Assembly (NCBI GenBank): GCA_951813855.1
Contig: OX638380.1
Span: forward strand, 1,876,876-1,940,875
Length of the DNA: 64,000 bases
DNA from: an uncultured Verrucomicrobiae bacterium
GTDB taxonomy: Bacteria; Verrucomicrobiota; Verrucomicrobiia; Limisphaerales; AAA164-E04
Direction: 5' to 3'
Part shown: positions 43,659 through 53,895 of the stretch, piece by piece
Layout of the letters: each line of letters begins with the position of its first letter
Position numbering within the stretch: the stretch's first letter is position 1
Program-made: the position numbers and the translations under genes
Notes under the pieces: generated by a model
What the model was told of the DNA's origin: nothing
What the model saw: only the letters and a program-made list of their open reading frames with translations
Database searches by the model: none

Positions 43659-45983
43659 ATGCTTTCGTTTTTCCGTAACTTCCTGTACTTGACCGGCGCG
43701 TTACTAGCCGGTTGGGGGTCGCCCGGAGCCCAGGAATTCTGGTTTCAAGGTCCGGAAATCTTTCCCCTCGATCACCGCATGCACAGCCTGCAGGCCGTCG
43801 ATCTGAACGGCGACGAACGGCTCGACGTCGTGCTGGTCAACAATCAACGTTCGCGCATCCAGTTGCTCTACAACCGGACCGGAGACGCTCCGCCGCAAGA
43901 ACCGAAACCGCTTTCCCCGCGAGAGCTTAACGAATTACCGCCCGACGCCCGGTTCAAATTGGACTCGCTCCATTCCGAACACCGCATCACGAGCCTGCTT
44001 TGCGACGAACTCACCGGCGACGAACTCGTCGACATCGCCTACTGCGGCGACCAGACGAAAGTCGTCGTGCTGAAAAATCTAGGCAAAAATCAATGGCGGC
44101 AAGCGGCGGAATGGAACATCCCCGACATCGTGCCCGCACCCGAAGCGCTGCAGTTCGGCGATTTTCGAGGCAACGGCCGGCGGGAGTTGATCTTGTTGAC
44201 TGAATCGCACCTTTATTTCCTTCCTTCCCTGCGCGAAGAATCGCCGGCGTTGCCGAGACGGATGCGTCACGGCGGAAAATTAAACGCGTTCCAAACCGGC
44301 GATCTCGACGGAGACGGCAGCGACGATGTACTGGGCACCGCCGCCGACGATCCCTCGCACTTGTACGTGGCCTTGGGCGGGACTAACGGTTTAACCGCTT
44401 CGGAAACCCTCGTCAAAACCACTAGGAACCGCTTTCTGAAACTGTTCCGGCAACCGAACCAAAAACGAGCCGGCCTGCTCACGGTTTCCCAAAAATCCGG
44501 ACGAGCCTCGATCATGTCGATTTCCGAAACCGACTCCACTTCTCCGGAGGACGCCCGAGACGGTTTGCTCAACCGCCTCGGCTTGCCTTCCTCCCGACTC
44601 GCCCGGCGCGGTCTGACGCTTACGGACCTCGACGGCGATAAATTGACGGACGTCGTGGTCGCCGACGTCGAAGCCGGGAAGATACTGGTCCACCGGCAGA
44701 CTGCCGACGGCCGGTACCGGACCGCGGCCGAATTCAGTTCGTTTAGCGGCATCGAACAAATCGAAGCGTCCGACTGGGACCGAAACGGCACGACGGAGCT
44801 GTTTTGCCTTAGTTCGGAAGAAAAACTGGTAGGCGTCACCTCATGGGATCCGCCCGCCAACCTCCCCTTTCCCCGCACGATCGATATCGGCGGCGTCCCG
44901 GTGGGCATCGCCTTAGGCCCGTTGACCAACCAAGATAGCGACCAACTGCTGACGCTCGTGCGAACGACGGATTCCGGAACCTATCGGATTCACGCGACCG
45001 AGCCCGATTTTTCGTCCCGCAGCTATGACGTCGACCTGGATTTTCTCGCCGACCGGGTGAAGCTAATCATTCACGACATCGACCAAGACGGCCGGAACGA
45101 TCTGGTCTTGCTGCGGCCCTACGAAACCATGCACTTCCTGAGGCAACTGCCTGACGGCGCCGGGTTCGAAACCCTCGCCTTCTCCAGCGGCTTACGCGCT
45201 CCGGAACATCCCTGGACCGGTAGCCTGGACGTCGACGAAGACGGCAAACCGGAATTGATCTTGCCGCAAAAGAACGCCGTTCGCGCCGTAGTGGCTCGTC
45301 CGGGAGAATCGAACGGCGACCGGACCCAATGGGTAAAGGAAATCAAAATGCAGATCAACGGCGCCGAATCGGATTCGAAAATCTCAGGCATGGCGCTGCT
45401 CCACGACTACCCGGACGACACCCCCCTGCTCTGCCTGTTGGACACCGGAAAAAACCAACTGAGTTATCTCCGGAGCCAACCGGACGGGCAATGGCGGATC
45501 CTGCGCAACTTTGAGTTTCCGCAAGGCGATTACTCCGACTTGCAAGCTCTCGGTACGGGAGGATCGCCTCGTCCGGCGCTCCTGTTGAACGGGCTGGAAC
45601 AACTCATCTTTCTCTCGCCCTTCGAAACCGCCTGGAAACTCACCGCCCAACAGACCTACGAATCCAGTTTGAAGGACGCCCGGCTTTCGCGTTGCTTGAT
45701 CACCGATTTCAATCAGGACGGATTGACCGAATTGATCTTCTTGGAAACCTCTCAGCATAATCTCGAAATCGCGACGATCGGTCAGGACGGCGAAATTCAG
45801 CTGAATCAACGCTGGCCCGTTTTCGAATCGCGAACTTTCCGGGGGCAACGGGATCCGGTGCCCGAACCCCGAGAAGTACTCGCGCGGGATTTTACCGGTG
45901 ACGGATTGAAAGATCTCATGCTCCTGGTGCACGACCGGATCTTGCTCTATCCCCAAACGCCCCGCCGAGCGAGCTCCCCATGA
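43659..45983 (+). CDS. Secreted FG-GAP/VCBS repeat protein
   Basis: 774 residues. A signal peptide (residues 1-24) is followed by a beta-propeller of FG-GAP/VCBS-type repeats, recognised by recurring DxNxDxxxD calcium-loop motifs such as AVDLNGDERLDVVLVNN, TGDLDGDGSDDVLG, LTDLDGDKLTDVVVAD, IHDIDQDGRNDLVLL and ARDFTGDGLKDLMLL. The propeller probably binds calcium and other surface molecules. It overlaps the next gene by four bases (ATGA), an unexpected partner because that one is a lipoate ligase relative. Confidence 0.86.
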   Translation: MLSFFRNFLYLTGALLAGWGSPGAQEFWFQGPEIFPLDHRMHSLQAVDLNGDERLDVVLVNNQRSRIQLLYNRTGDAPPQEPKPLSPRELNELPPDARFKLDSLHSEHRITSLLCDELTGDELVDIAYCGDQTKVVVLKNLGKNQWRQAAEWNIPDIVPAPEALQFGDFRGNGRRELILLTESHLYFLPSLREESPALPRRMRHGGKLNAFQTGDLDGDGSDDVLGTAADDPSHLYVALGGTNGLTASETLVKTTRNRFLKLFRQPNQKRAGLLTVSQKSGRASIMSISETDSTSPEDARDGLLNRLGLPSSRLARRGLTLTDLDGDKLTDVVVADVEAGKILVHRQTADGRYRTAAEFSSFSGIEQIEASDWDRNGTTELFCLSSEEKLVGVTSWDPPANLPFPRTIDIGGVPVGIALGPLTNQDSDQLLTLVRTTDSGTYRIHATEPDFSSRSYDVDLDFLADRVKLIIHDIDQDGRNDLVLLRPYETMHFLRQLPDGAGFETLAFSSGLRAPEHPWTGSLDVDEDGKPELILPQKNAVRAVVARPGESNGDRTQWVKEIKMQINGAESDSKISGMALLHDYPDDTPLLCLLDTGKNQLSYLRSQPDGQWRILRNFEFPQGDYSDLQALGTGGSPRPALLLNGLEQLIFLSPFETAWKLTAQQTYESSLKDARLSRCLITDFNQDGLTELIFLETSQHNLEIATIGQDGEIQLNQRWPVFESRTFRGQRDPVPEPREVLARDFTGDGLKDLMLLVHDRILLYPQTPRRASSP

Positions 45984-46699
45984 ACCTGCTCGATCACCAT
46001 TTCGAAACTCCGCTGGAGAATTTGATCTGCGACGAGATCCTGCTCGGCTGGAGCAACGCCGGCCAGCTCGGCCCCACGCTGCGTTTCTGGGAGGTTCGCG
46101 ACCATTTCGTCATCTTAGGCTACGGCAATTCGCTCCGGCGCGAAGTGAATCACGACGCCTGTCTGCAAGACCGGATTCCGGTTTTCCGGCGCTGCTCCGG
46201 GGGCGGCGCCGTACTCGTCGGCCCGGGTTGCCTCAATTATTCCCTGATCCTCCCCTTCGCGGCCCAGGCTTCGTTCGGCACCGTCACCGGAGCCAACCGA
46301 ACGATCATGGAACAACATCGCAGCGCGATCGAACGCTCGACGAACCGGCCGATCCGAACTCAGGGGTACACCGATCTGGTTTGGGAAAACCTGAAATTCT
46401 CGGGTAACGCTCAACGGCGGAAAAAAACCAGTCTGCTCTTCCATGGCACTTTCCTGCTCGATTTCGAACTGCCCCTGATGGACCGTTGGTTGCTGTTCCC
46501 CTCCCGGCAACCCGATTACCGTTCCGGCCGTTCCCATTCCCGTTTCACCGTCAATCTCCCGCTCGGCCGGGACCGGCTCCGGGCGGCATTAAGCCAGTGC
46601 TGGAACGCCGAGCCCGCGGTACCGGATCCCGCCCTGGCGGCGACCGTAGGCGCGACCGCAGGCGCCCGCTACGATAACCCCCGGTGGCACTGCTTGTGA
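45980..46699 (+). CDS. Lipoate-protein ligase A family protein
   Basis: 239 residues. BPL/LplA/LipB fold motifs: LGYGNSLRREVNHDAC, FRRCSGGGAVLVGPGCLNYSL (the lipoyl-AMP loop) and the catalytic-lysine region LKFSGNAQRRKK. After about residue 175 it is shorter than E. coli LplA and lacks the accessory domain, as in LplA2/LipM-type proteins. It attaches lipoate or octanoate to lipoyl domains of dehydrogenases and the glycine cleavage H protein. The gene is sandwiched by overlaps between two secreted-protein genes. Confidence 0.85.
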   Translation: MNLLDHHFETPLENLICDEILLGWSNAGQLGPTLRFWEVRDHFVILGYGNSLRREVNHDACLQDRIPVFRRCSGGGAVLVGPGCLNYSLILPFAAQASFGTVTGANRTIMEQHRSAIERSTNRPIRTQGYTDLVWENLKFSGNAQRRKKTSLLFHGTFLLDFELPLMDRWLLFPSRQPDYRSGRSHSRFTVNLPLGRDRLRAALSQCWNAEPAVPDPALAATVGATAGARYDNPRWHCL

Positions 46700-49600
46700 G
46701 CCGGTCCGAGAGCAACCTTCCTTGGGGGGCGATAGGTTCGTTCCTGTCGAAACCGTGGTTAGCCGCCCTGCTTCCGGGACTCTGGTTTTTGACTCTCGTT
46801 CCCGTTTTTTCCGATCCGTACCTCAGCGAAATCCTCGCGAGAAACGATACCCAATCCCGAGACGATCTGGGCGAGCGCAGCGACTGGATCGAACTATTCA
46901 ATCCCGACACGGAAGACGTAGATTTGACCGGCTGGGCGTTAAGCGACGATCCCGATAATCTCCGGAAATGGGTTTTTCCCGCCACGACACTGCCCGCCAA
47001 AAAGTACCGGGTGGTTTTCGCTTCGGGTCAGGACCGCCGCCTTCCGGGCGCCCCGCTGCACACCAATTTCCAGCTGACTTCCCGGGGAGAATATCTGGCT
47101 CTTTCCGACCCCGAAGGACGAATCGTCTCGTCGTTCGCTCCGGCTTTTCCTCCCCAGCATCCGGATATTTCCTACGGCTTAGGCCCCTATGCCGATCAAC
47201 CGGTTTACCTGATTCCGGCCGGCGCTCCGGCCAAGGCCCTGATTCCGAGTGAAGCAGATCAAGCCGCCGGCTGGCAGGGCATTTCCCACGACGATTCCCA
47301 CTGGCTGGCCGGCGAAAGCGGCATCGGGTACGGCTTCAGCGACCGCATCGGCCTGAACACGACCCAGATGCGCGGAGTCAACGCCGGCGTCTACGTGCGG
47401 ATGACCTTCGAGCTGGACGACGCCGACCAATTCGAACGATTGATCCTGCTGCTCAACTTCAAGGACGGATTCTCGGCCTGGCTCAACGGACGGAAAATCG
47501 CTTCCGATAACGCGCCTTCCTCGCTGCGGTGGAATTCAACGGCTACCGAGAGCCGCACCACGGACGAAGCGAACCAACTCCAAAGATTCGAGATCACCCG
47601 CTATCTCACCTCTCTGCGACGGGGTAAGAACACGTTGGCCCTGCAAGGTTTCAACCACGACATCGACAGCCATGATTTCCTGTTGGAACCGAGACTCGTC
47701 GCCTACTCCGACGACTCCGCACCCGGGATCGGCTACATGTATCTGGTTTCCCGGGGAGAACGCAACCGCTCGGCGGTCCCCGAAGTACTCGAAGCGCCCA
47801 GCATCTCACCGGCCAGCCGGACTTTCCAAACCAGATTCAGGCTAACGGTATCCCTGCCGGATTCAGCGCCTGCCGGTTCGGCCATCCGGTTTACGCTCGA
47901 CGGTTCGGCACCGCATCGGCTCTCGCTCCGGTACGACCGACCCTTGACGATCGACCAAACCGTTCGACTGCGCGCCCGAGTGTTCGGACCGAACGGCGGA
48001 GCCAGTCCTCTGGTCAGCGAAACCTATGTCCAACTGCATCAACAGACCACCGGTTTTTTCTCTAACCTCCCCCTGATAGTACTGGAGAATTTTCGCGGCG
48101 GCCGACCGGCTCAAACCGAGTTCCAACCGGGATTCATGGCCCTGTTCGAACCGGGAGCCGACGGCCGGGCCACCCTCCTCGAAGCGCCCGCTCTCACCGT
48201 GCCGGTGGGACTCAAGGTCAGAGGCTCGAGCACTGCCGGCCGGCCCAAACCCTCGCTTTCCCTGGAAGCGCGAAACGAATGGGAAGAGGGCCTGGGCATT
48301 ACCCCTCTCGGCTTGCCCAGGGATCCGGACTGGGTGCTCTGGGGCCCCTACAATTTCGACTTAACCCTGATGCACAATCCTTTCGCCTACGAACTGAGCA
48401 ACCGGATCGGACGCTACGCTCCGCGAACTCGATTCGTAGAGGTATTCTTCAACACCAACGGCGGTTCGATTCGGTCCAGCGATTATTACGGAGTTTACGC
48501 CCTGATCGAAAAGATCAAGCGCGACGACGATCGCGTCCAACTGGACCGGCTCTTTCCCGAACACGATCGCGAACCCGGGGTTTCGGGAGGATATCTTCTC
48601 AAAATCGATCGCGCCGATCCCGGCGATTCGGGGTTTCACGGGGGCGGCCAAACCCTGCGCTACGTCGAGCCCAAAGAATTCGAAATGGAACAAATCGAAC
48701 GCCGCGAACAACGCAACTTTCTTCGTACTTTCTTCAGTCAGATGCAACGCTCGCTCGCGTCACGATACTTTCAAGATCCCGAACGCAATTACTCCCGATA
48801 CATCGACGTCGACGCCGCAATCGATCATCACCTGCTTAACGTTTTGACCTTCAACGTCGACGCGTTCCGGCTCAGCGGTTACCTGAGTCTGCCCCGCAAC
48901 GGCAAACTCACCTTCGGCCCGATCTGGGATTTCGATCGCGCCCTGGGTTCGACCGACGGCCGCGACTTCAGACCGGACGTTTGGCGCAGTTCGGGCGGCA
49001 CCGACTTTTTCAATTACCCCTGGTGGAATCAGATGTTCCGGGATCTCGAATTCTTCCAACGGTACATCGACCGCTACCAGTCCCTCCGAAGCAGTCATTT
49101 CGACGAATCCGCGCTCGACGGCATGATCGACTCCATGGCCCGCCAACTCGCCGAAGCCCAGGAACGCAATCTGCAACGGTGGCGTCAACTCCCCCGTTCC
49201 CGTTACGGCGGGACTTGGCAAGGCGAAGTCAATCACATGAAAGAATGGCTGGCCGCCCGGCTGGCCTTTATGGACCGTCAGTTCGTCTCGCCCCCAACCC
49301 TGGAAACCGCCGCCGGAACAGTGCCGCTCGGCACCCAAGTAGTCTTGAGTTCGACCGGACGGGGCACCGTCTACTACACGACCGACGGCAGCGATCCCAG
49401 AACTCCGGGAGGCGAACCCGCACCGAACGCGCTCAGCTATACCGAACCCTTGATCCTCGAGGACAATCTGAGAATCACGGCTCGCACCCGCAATACCCGG
49501 CATCGCAGCCTGACCGGCTCAGGCAATCCGCCCCTTACCAGCTACTGGTCAAGTTCCGTTTCCGGACGATTCGTGATCGATCCTCCCCGGTATACCGGGG

Positions 49601-51291
49601 AACTTCTGATCTCCGAAATCCACTACCACCCCCAGCCTCCCACCGCGGGGGAACTCGCCGGGCGGCCGAACCTTCAGGCCGAAGATTTCGAATTCCTCGA
49701 ATTGTTCAACTCGACCGAACGACCGGTCGCCTTGGCCGGCGTCCAACTGTCCGGGGGAATCTCCTGCGTCGTTCCGAACGATTCGCCGGCCGTATTGGAA
49801 CCGGGAAAAACCGCCGTCTTGGCCGCCGACCCGGACGCCTTCCGTTTGCGATTCGGCGAGATTTCCGGACCGTTAGTTTCGTTCGATGGGGAATTGAGCG
49901 ACGACGAAGCCGAAATCTTGCTCACCGACTCCCAGGGCCGTTTTTCGACGGTAGCGTCCTATCGCGCCTCTTGGCATCCCGCTACCGACGGTCACGGATT
50001 CAGCCTGAATCCGACGCCAGTTGCCGAACCCGTCGCCGACCGCCCCGAAGCCTGGACCGCCGCTTCGACTACGCCCGGCGTTCTCGCCCGCCCGGCCGCG
50101 TTCCCCCATCCGGTACGCATCAGTGAAATCCTGAACAACTCGGAACCGCCGCAACTGGACACCATCGAACTGTACAATCCCGGCCCACTGACGGTCGGCC
50201 TGGGAGGCTGGTATCTGACCGACGATCGGCAAGAGCCTCGAAAATACCGCATTCCCGACGACCTGCGGATCGAACCGCGGCAATACCTGTTGCTGGACGA
50301 AACTCACTTCGGCCGGTCGCCGGACGAAAACGGCAGTTTTCGTCTCAGTTCCCGAGGGGAAGAGGTCTATCTGTTCGCCGCCGAAGAAGCACGATTGAAC
50401 GGTTACGCCCACGGGTTCCCGTTCGAAGCGGCGCTCCCGGGGCAAACTCAAGGATTATGGACGACCTCCGACGGTCGGCAGCACCTCGTGCAATTCCGAA
50501 CGCCGACGCCGGAACGACCTAATTCGCCTCCTCTGGCCGGGCCCTTGGTGATCACGGAAATATTCGTTCCCTCAACTCCGGAAAGCGGCGGTTTCGTCGA
50601 ATTGCGCAACCTATCGCCGGCCACCCTTTCGTTGGGCGGTGGCGAAGGTCAAGGAACCGGCTGGCGCATTCGAGGCGACGTCCGATTCGATTTTCCGGAA
50701 GGTTCCGTCCTGGAACCCGGGGCACGAATCCTCGTCGTTCCCTTCGACCCACGAACCGAATCCCAACGGCTCGACTCGTTTCGCCAACAATGGAACATAA
50801 CCACCGAGATTGCCGTGTCGGGACCGGCCCAATTTCCGTCGGGCCTTGCCCTCAACTCTCTTAAACTGCAACAACCGCTGGCCGAATTTTCCGACGAAGA
50901 AACCTTGCTTCAAACCAGAGACGCCGTGGAAACCACTCCCGAATGGCCGATTCCGGTCCGGAACGAGCAATCCCGGCAACGGCTCGACGAAGAAGGTTTC
51001 GGCAGCGACCCCGCTCACTGGACGGTCACCGTCCCCACCCCCGGAAAAGCGGCGGCCGACCCGAGGCCCGAGATCGTTCAAATCACGACCGAACCGGACG
51101 GCATCCGGCTCGAAATCAAATTTTCGCTCGCCGGAGAATACACCGTGGAATACCGCGGCGATCTGCTGACCGGCGACGCCTGGACAGCGTTAGCAACGCT
51201 GGCCGTGAAGGATTCCCGGGAAACAATCTCAGTGCAGGATCAAACCGTCCTGAAGGATCAGCGATTCTACCGGGTAGTCGCCCTCCCCTGA
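46684..51291 (+). CDS. Giant CotH-kinase and lamin-tail surface protein
   Basis: 1535 residues. A hydrophobic N-terminus (about residues 22-40) serves as signal peptide. Domains in order: lamin-tail (40-160, SDWIELFNPDTEDVDLTGWAL), a discoidin-like segment, a chitobiase-type beta domain (about 395-440), and a CotH kinase-like domain (about 505-860). That domain has VRGSSTAGRPKPSLSLE, DYYGVYALIEKIKRDDDR and GPIWDFDRALGS. A second chitobiase-type domain (VYYTTDGSDP, near 895) and three more lamin-tail domains (near 973, 1144 and 1287) precede a C-terminal beta domain. CotH kinases phosphorylate surface proteins. GTG start overlapping the LplA-like gene by 16 bases. Confidence 0.88.
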   Translation: MALLVSRSESNLPWGAIGSFLSKPWLAALLPGLWFLTLVPVFSDPYLSEILARNDTQSRDDLGERSDWIELFNPDTEDVDLTGWALSDDPDNLRKWVFPATTLPAKKYRVVFASGQDRRLPGAPLHTNFQLTSRGEYLALSDPEGRIVSSFAPAFPPQHPDISYGLGPYADQPVYLIPAGAPAKALIPSEADQAAGWQGISHDDSHWLAGESGIGYGFSDRIGLNTTQMRGVNAGVYVRMTFELDDADQFERLILLLNFKDGFSAWLNGRKIASDNAPSSLRWNSTATESRTTDEANQLQRFEITRYLTSLRRGKNTLALQGFNHDIDSHDFLLEPRLVAYSDDSAPGIGYMYLVSRGERNRSAVPEVLEAPSISPASRTFQTRFRLTVSLPDSAPAGSAIRFTLDGSAPHRLSLRYDRPLTIDQTVRLRARVFGPNGGASPLVSETYVQLHQQTTGFFSNLPLIVLENFRGGRPAQTEFQPGFMALFEPGADGRATLLEAPALTVPVGLKVRGSSTAGRPKPSLSLEARNEWEEGLGITPLGLPRDPDWVLWGPYNFDLTLMHNPFAYELSNRIGRYAPRTRFVEVFFNTNGGSIRSSDYYGVYALIEKIKRDDDRVQLDRLFPEHDREPGVSGGYLLKIDRADPGDSGFHGGGQTLRYVEPKEFEMEQIERREQRNFLRTFFSQMQRSLASRYFQDPERNYSRYIDVDAAIDHHLLNVLTFNVDAFRLSGYLSLPRNGKLTFGPIWDFDRALGSTDGRDFRPDVWRSSGGTDFFNYPWWNQMFRDLEFFQRYIDRYQSLRSSHFDESALDGMIDSMARQLAEAQERNLQRWRQLPRSRYGGTWQGEVNHMKEWLAARLAFMDRQFVSPPTLETAAGTVPLGTQVVLSSTGRGTVYYTTDGSDPRTPGGEPAPNALSYTEPLILEDNLRITARTRNTRHRSLTGSGNPPLTSYWSSSVSGRFVIDPPRYTGELLISEIHYHPQPPTAGELAGRPNLQAEDFEFLELFNSTERPVALAGVQLSGGISCVVPNDSPAVLEPGKTAVLAADPDAFRLRFGEISGPLVSFDGELSDDEAEILLTDSQGRFSTVASYRASWHPATDGHGFSLNPTPVAEPVADRPEAWTAASTTPGVLARPAAFPHPVRISEILNNSEPPQLDTIELYNPGPLTVGLGGWYLTDDRQEPRKYRIPDDLRIEPRQYLLLDETHFGRSPDENGSFRLSSRGEEVYLFAAEEARLNGYAHGFPFEAALPGQTQGLWTTSDGRQHLVQFRTPTPERPNSPPLAGPLVITEIFVPSTPESGGFVELRNLSPATLSLGGGEGQGTGWRIRGDVRFDFPEGSVLEPGARILVVPFDPRTESQRLDSFRQQWNITTEIAVSGPAQFPSGLALNSLKLQQPLAEFSDEETLLQTRDAVETTPEWPIPVRNEQSRQRLDEEGFGSDPAHWTVTVPTPGKAAADPRPEIVQITTEPDGIRLEIKFSLAGEYTVEYRGDLLTGDAWTALATLAVKDSRETISVQDQTVLKDQRFYRVVALP

Positions 51292-51357
51292 ACATCGCCC
51301 CTGTTCGATACCGGTTTCCAATCGCTCCCGAATCATCACCGCTAACGTCTTCGATTG

Positions 51358-51891
51358 ATGGCGCCTCCTATTCAACCCAAGGCCTTGGAACCTCCTTCGG
51401 CTGCTCAAGTTTTGATCGATCGCGCTTTGCTGGCGGAAGTCTTGACCGGCTCGCGCAATAGTTCCCGCAAACGCCTGGCGCTTCCGTTGCACAAAACGAC
51501 CGACGAACCGGTTCAGCGCCTGATCAACGCCATGCAACCGGGCACTTACATCAGGCCGCACCGGCATCGGGAACCGCCGTCGCCCGAGTCCATCTTGCTA
51601 CTGCAAGGGCGCCTGTGGTTGATTACTTTCACCGGGAACGGAGAGGTAGACGCCAGTTGGGAATTGGAGCGGGAGTCCGGGCGATTCGGAGTGGACCTCA
51701 TACCCGGCATCTACCACACTTTGATCGTCACCCAGCCGAATACCGTCATATTCGAATCCAAAGCGGGACCGTGGCGAGGCCACGGCGACAAGACCTTCGC
51801 TCCCTGGGCGCCGGAAGAAAACGCTCCCGAGGCGAACGATTATCTCGACCGGCTCTGCCGGAAACTGGGGATAACTTACGATCGCCGATAG
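51358..51891 (+). CDS. wbuC: WbuC family cupin
   Basis: 177 residues. WbuC pattern: LPLHKTTDEPVQRLINAM, YIRPHRHREPPSPESILLLQG (metal-binding PHRH), GVDLIPGIYHTLIV, FESKAGPWRGHGDKTFAPWAPEE. Family members sit in O-antigen and capsule clusters and are presumed metal-dependent sugar-modifying proteins. Here it precedes a glycosyltransferase and an FkbM methyltransferase, in line with surface glycan synthesis. An ATG at 51358 is preferred over the adjacent TTG. Confidence 0.87.
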   Translation: MAPPIQPKALEPPSAAQVLIDRALLAEVLTGSRNSSRKRLALPLHKTTDEPVQRLINAMQPGTYIRPHRHREPPSPESILLLQGRLWLITFTGNGEVDASWELERESGRFGVDLIPGIYHTLIVTQPNTVIFESKAGPWRGHGDKTFAPWAPEENAPEANDYLDRLCRKLGITYDRR

Positions 51892-51917
51892 GATTTCGTC
51901 AGCTCTGAGGTTGAGTT

Positions 51918-53024
51918 ATGCGGATCATCCAATTGCTCCCCGAACTAAACGCCGGAGGAGTGGAAAAAGGCACTCTGGAACTAGCCCGGGAGCTAACGGC
52001 GAAAGGACACGACTCCTTAGTCGTATCCGCCGGCGGCAGCATGGTCGAACAGTTGATCCAGGAAGGCAGCCGGCATCTCGCCTTGCCGATTCACCGGAAA
52101 CGACTCCGCAGCCTGGGCCAGATTCCGGCCTTGCGAAAACTCTTCCTGAGGGAAAAACCCGACGTCATTCACCTGCGTTCCCGATTGCCGGCTTGGTTAG
52201 CGTGGTTAGCCTGGAGACAATTGAAAGCTTCGGAGCGTCCCCGCCTCGTCACCACCGTGCACGGTTTTTATTCGGTCAATCCCTACTCCCGGATCATGAC
52301 CAGAGGCGAAAAAGTCATCTGCGTTTCCGCAGCCATCAAGGATTACGTCCGCGCCAACTACCCGAAAACTCCGGAAGAAAATCTGAGAGTGGTTCATCGC
52401 GGCATCGAACCGGACCGTTATCCCTACGGCTTTCGCCCGTCTCCCGAATGGCTCGAACGCTGGCGAAGCGAATTCCCTCAGTTGGTCGGCAAATCCATCG
52501 TCACTCTTCCCGGCCGGATTACCCGGCTCAAGGGTCATCTGGATTTCCTCGAGCTGATCGCCGGGGTCAAAAAGGAAGGGCTCCCAGTTCACGGATTGCT
52601 CATCGGCCAGTCGAGTTCGGCGAAAGCTTCCTACCGTCAAGAAATCGACTCGACCATCGCCGCCGCCGGCTTGCGCGACGATATCACGTGGATACCTCAC
52701 CGTAAGGACTTGCGGGAAATCATGGCCCTGTCCTCGGCGGTCGTTTCGTGCTCGATCCAGCCGGAAGCCTTTTCGCGAGTTACCCTGGAAGCTCTCGCTC
52801 TGGGGCGACCCGTCCTCGGATACGATCATGGCGGCGTCAGGGAACTGTTGAATCAATTGCTTCCTGAAGGAAAAATTCCGGTAGGCGACACCACGGCCAT
52901 GATTCGAAAATTGAGCGATTGGTTGACCTCCCCTCCCTCCCCCCGAAAAGACAGTCCCTTTACCTTGAAAGCCATGCTCGCCGGCATCATGCGAGTCTAC
53001 GAAGAAGCTCGCGACCCGGCCTGA
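51918..53024 (+). CDS. Glycosyltransferase family 4 protein
   Basis: 368 residues, GT-B fold. N-terminal half opens MRIIQLLPELNAGGVEKGTLELA, the classic GT4 GGVE motif; the C-terminal donor site has GRITRLKGHLDFLELI and the EX7E-like QPEAFSRVTLEALALGRPV. It transfers a sugar from a nucleotide-sugar to a lipid-linked or surface acceptor. It starts 26 bp after the WbuC gene with a GAGG ribosome site eight bases before the ATG. Confidence 0.92.
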   Translation: MRIIQLLPELNAGGVEKGTLELARELTAKGHDSLVVSAGGSMVEQLIQEGSRHLALPIHRKRLRSLGQIPALRKLFLREKPDVIHLRSRLPAWLAWLAWRQLKASERPRLVTTVHGFYSVNPYSRIMTRGEKVICVSAAIKDYVRANYPKTPEENLRVVHRGIEPDRYPYGFRPSPEWLERWRSEFPQLVGKSIVTLPGRITRLKGHLDFLELIAGVKKEGLPVHGLLIGQSSSAKASYRQEIDSTIAAAGLRDDITWIPHRKDLREIMALSSAVVSCSIQPEAFSRVTLEALALGRPVLGYDHGGVRELLNQLLPEGKIPVGDTTAMIRKLSDWLTSPPSPRKDSPFTLKAMLAGIMRVYEEARDPA

Positions 53025-53055
53025 ATCCGAACGTTCGTTTACCGAATCAATCCCG

Positions 53056-53895
53056 ATGAACGACCCTTCCCCTACCGCCAACGAAGAACCGTGTTGGCCG
53101 CACTATCGGATCGAAGGCTGGAAGCGAGCCTGGTTGCGGATGCTGCATCGCATTCCGCCCGCACCACCCTTCAGGCACCTGGCTCTATGGTTGCGCAAGC
53201 CGCTTAAGCGCCTGATCGACCATCCGGTAGATCTGACGGTTTGGGGACTGAAATTACGGCTCTGGCCTTTGGGCAATCTGTCGGAACAACGCTTGCTGTT
53301 CATGCCCCAATTCGTGGACCGGGCCGAACGGAAATATCTCGAAAAAAGGTTTCACGGACCAAGCGGTTGTTTTCTCGATATCGGAGCCAACGCCGGACTT
53401 TACACGCTTTGGGCGGCGTCTCTGAAACCAGCGATTCAAATCGAATCGTTCGAACCCGATAACGAATTATGCGACCGGCTGCGGGCCAATCTGGATCGCA
53501 ACGGACTTTCCGGCGTGCACCTGCACCGGGTGGCGCTCGGCAATCCGGAATTACCGGCCACGCTCGTTCGCAATCAGAACAATCTGGGCGAAAACCGTAT
53601 CGTCACCGAGCCGCTGAAATCCGATCGAACCGTCGCCGTGAAATCACTGCTGACGGTACTGGCGGAACGCAAAATCGACCGCGTGGATATCGTCAAGATC
53701 GATGTCGAAGGTCACGAATTGAAAATACTCGAACCGTTTTTCAGAGACGCCCCGGATACTCTTTGGCCCCGAGCGATCATCTGCGAACTGCCCCGCAATA
53801 ACGAGCGTCATCCCCTGGCTCTGCTCCTTGAAAAACACTCTTATGTCTCCGTGCTACGCACCCGGATGAACGGGATTTTCGAATTGAACCGGTAA
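53056..53895 (+). CDS. FkbM family methyltransferase
   Basis: 279 residues. Class I methyltransferase of the FkbM type: CFLDIGANAGLYTLWAA (SAM-binding motif I), IESFEPDNELCDRLRANL (motif II), and VDIVKIDVEGHELKILEPF (the family hallmark). FkbM enzymes O-methylate sugars and polyketides. The N-terminal 80 residues are an Arg/Pro-rich extension. With the glycosyltransferase 31 bp upstream and WbuC before it, methylation of an exported glycan is the likely role. Confidence 0.88.
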   Translation: MNDPSPTANEEPCWPHYRIEGWKRAWLRMLHRIPPAPPFRHLALWLRKPLKRLIDHPVDLTVWGLKLRLWPLGNLSEQRLLFMPQFVDRAERKYLEKRFHGPSGCFLDIGANAGLYTLWAASLKPAIQIESFEPDNELCDRLRANLDRNGLSGVHLHRVALGNPELPATLVRNQNNLGENRIVTEPLKSDRTVAVKSLLTVLAERKIDRVDIVKIDVEGHELKILEPFFRDAPDTLWPRAIICELPRNNERHPLALLLEKHSYVSVLRTRMNGIFELNR

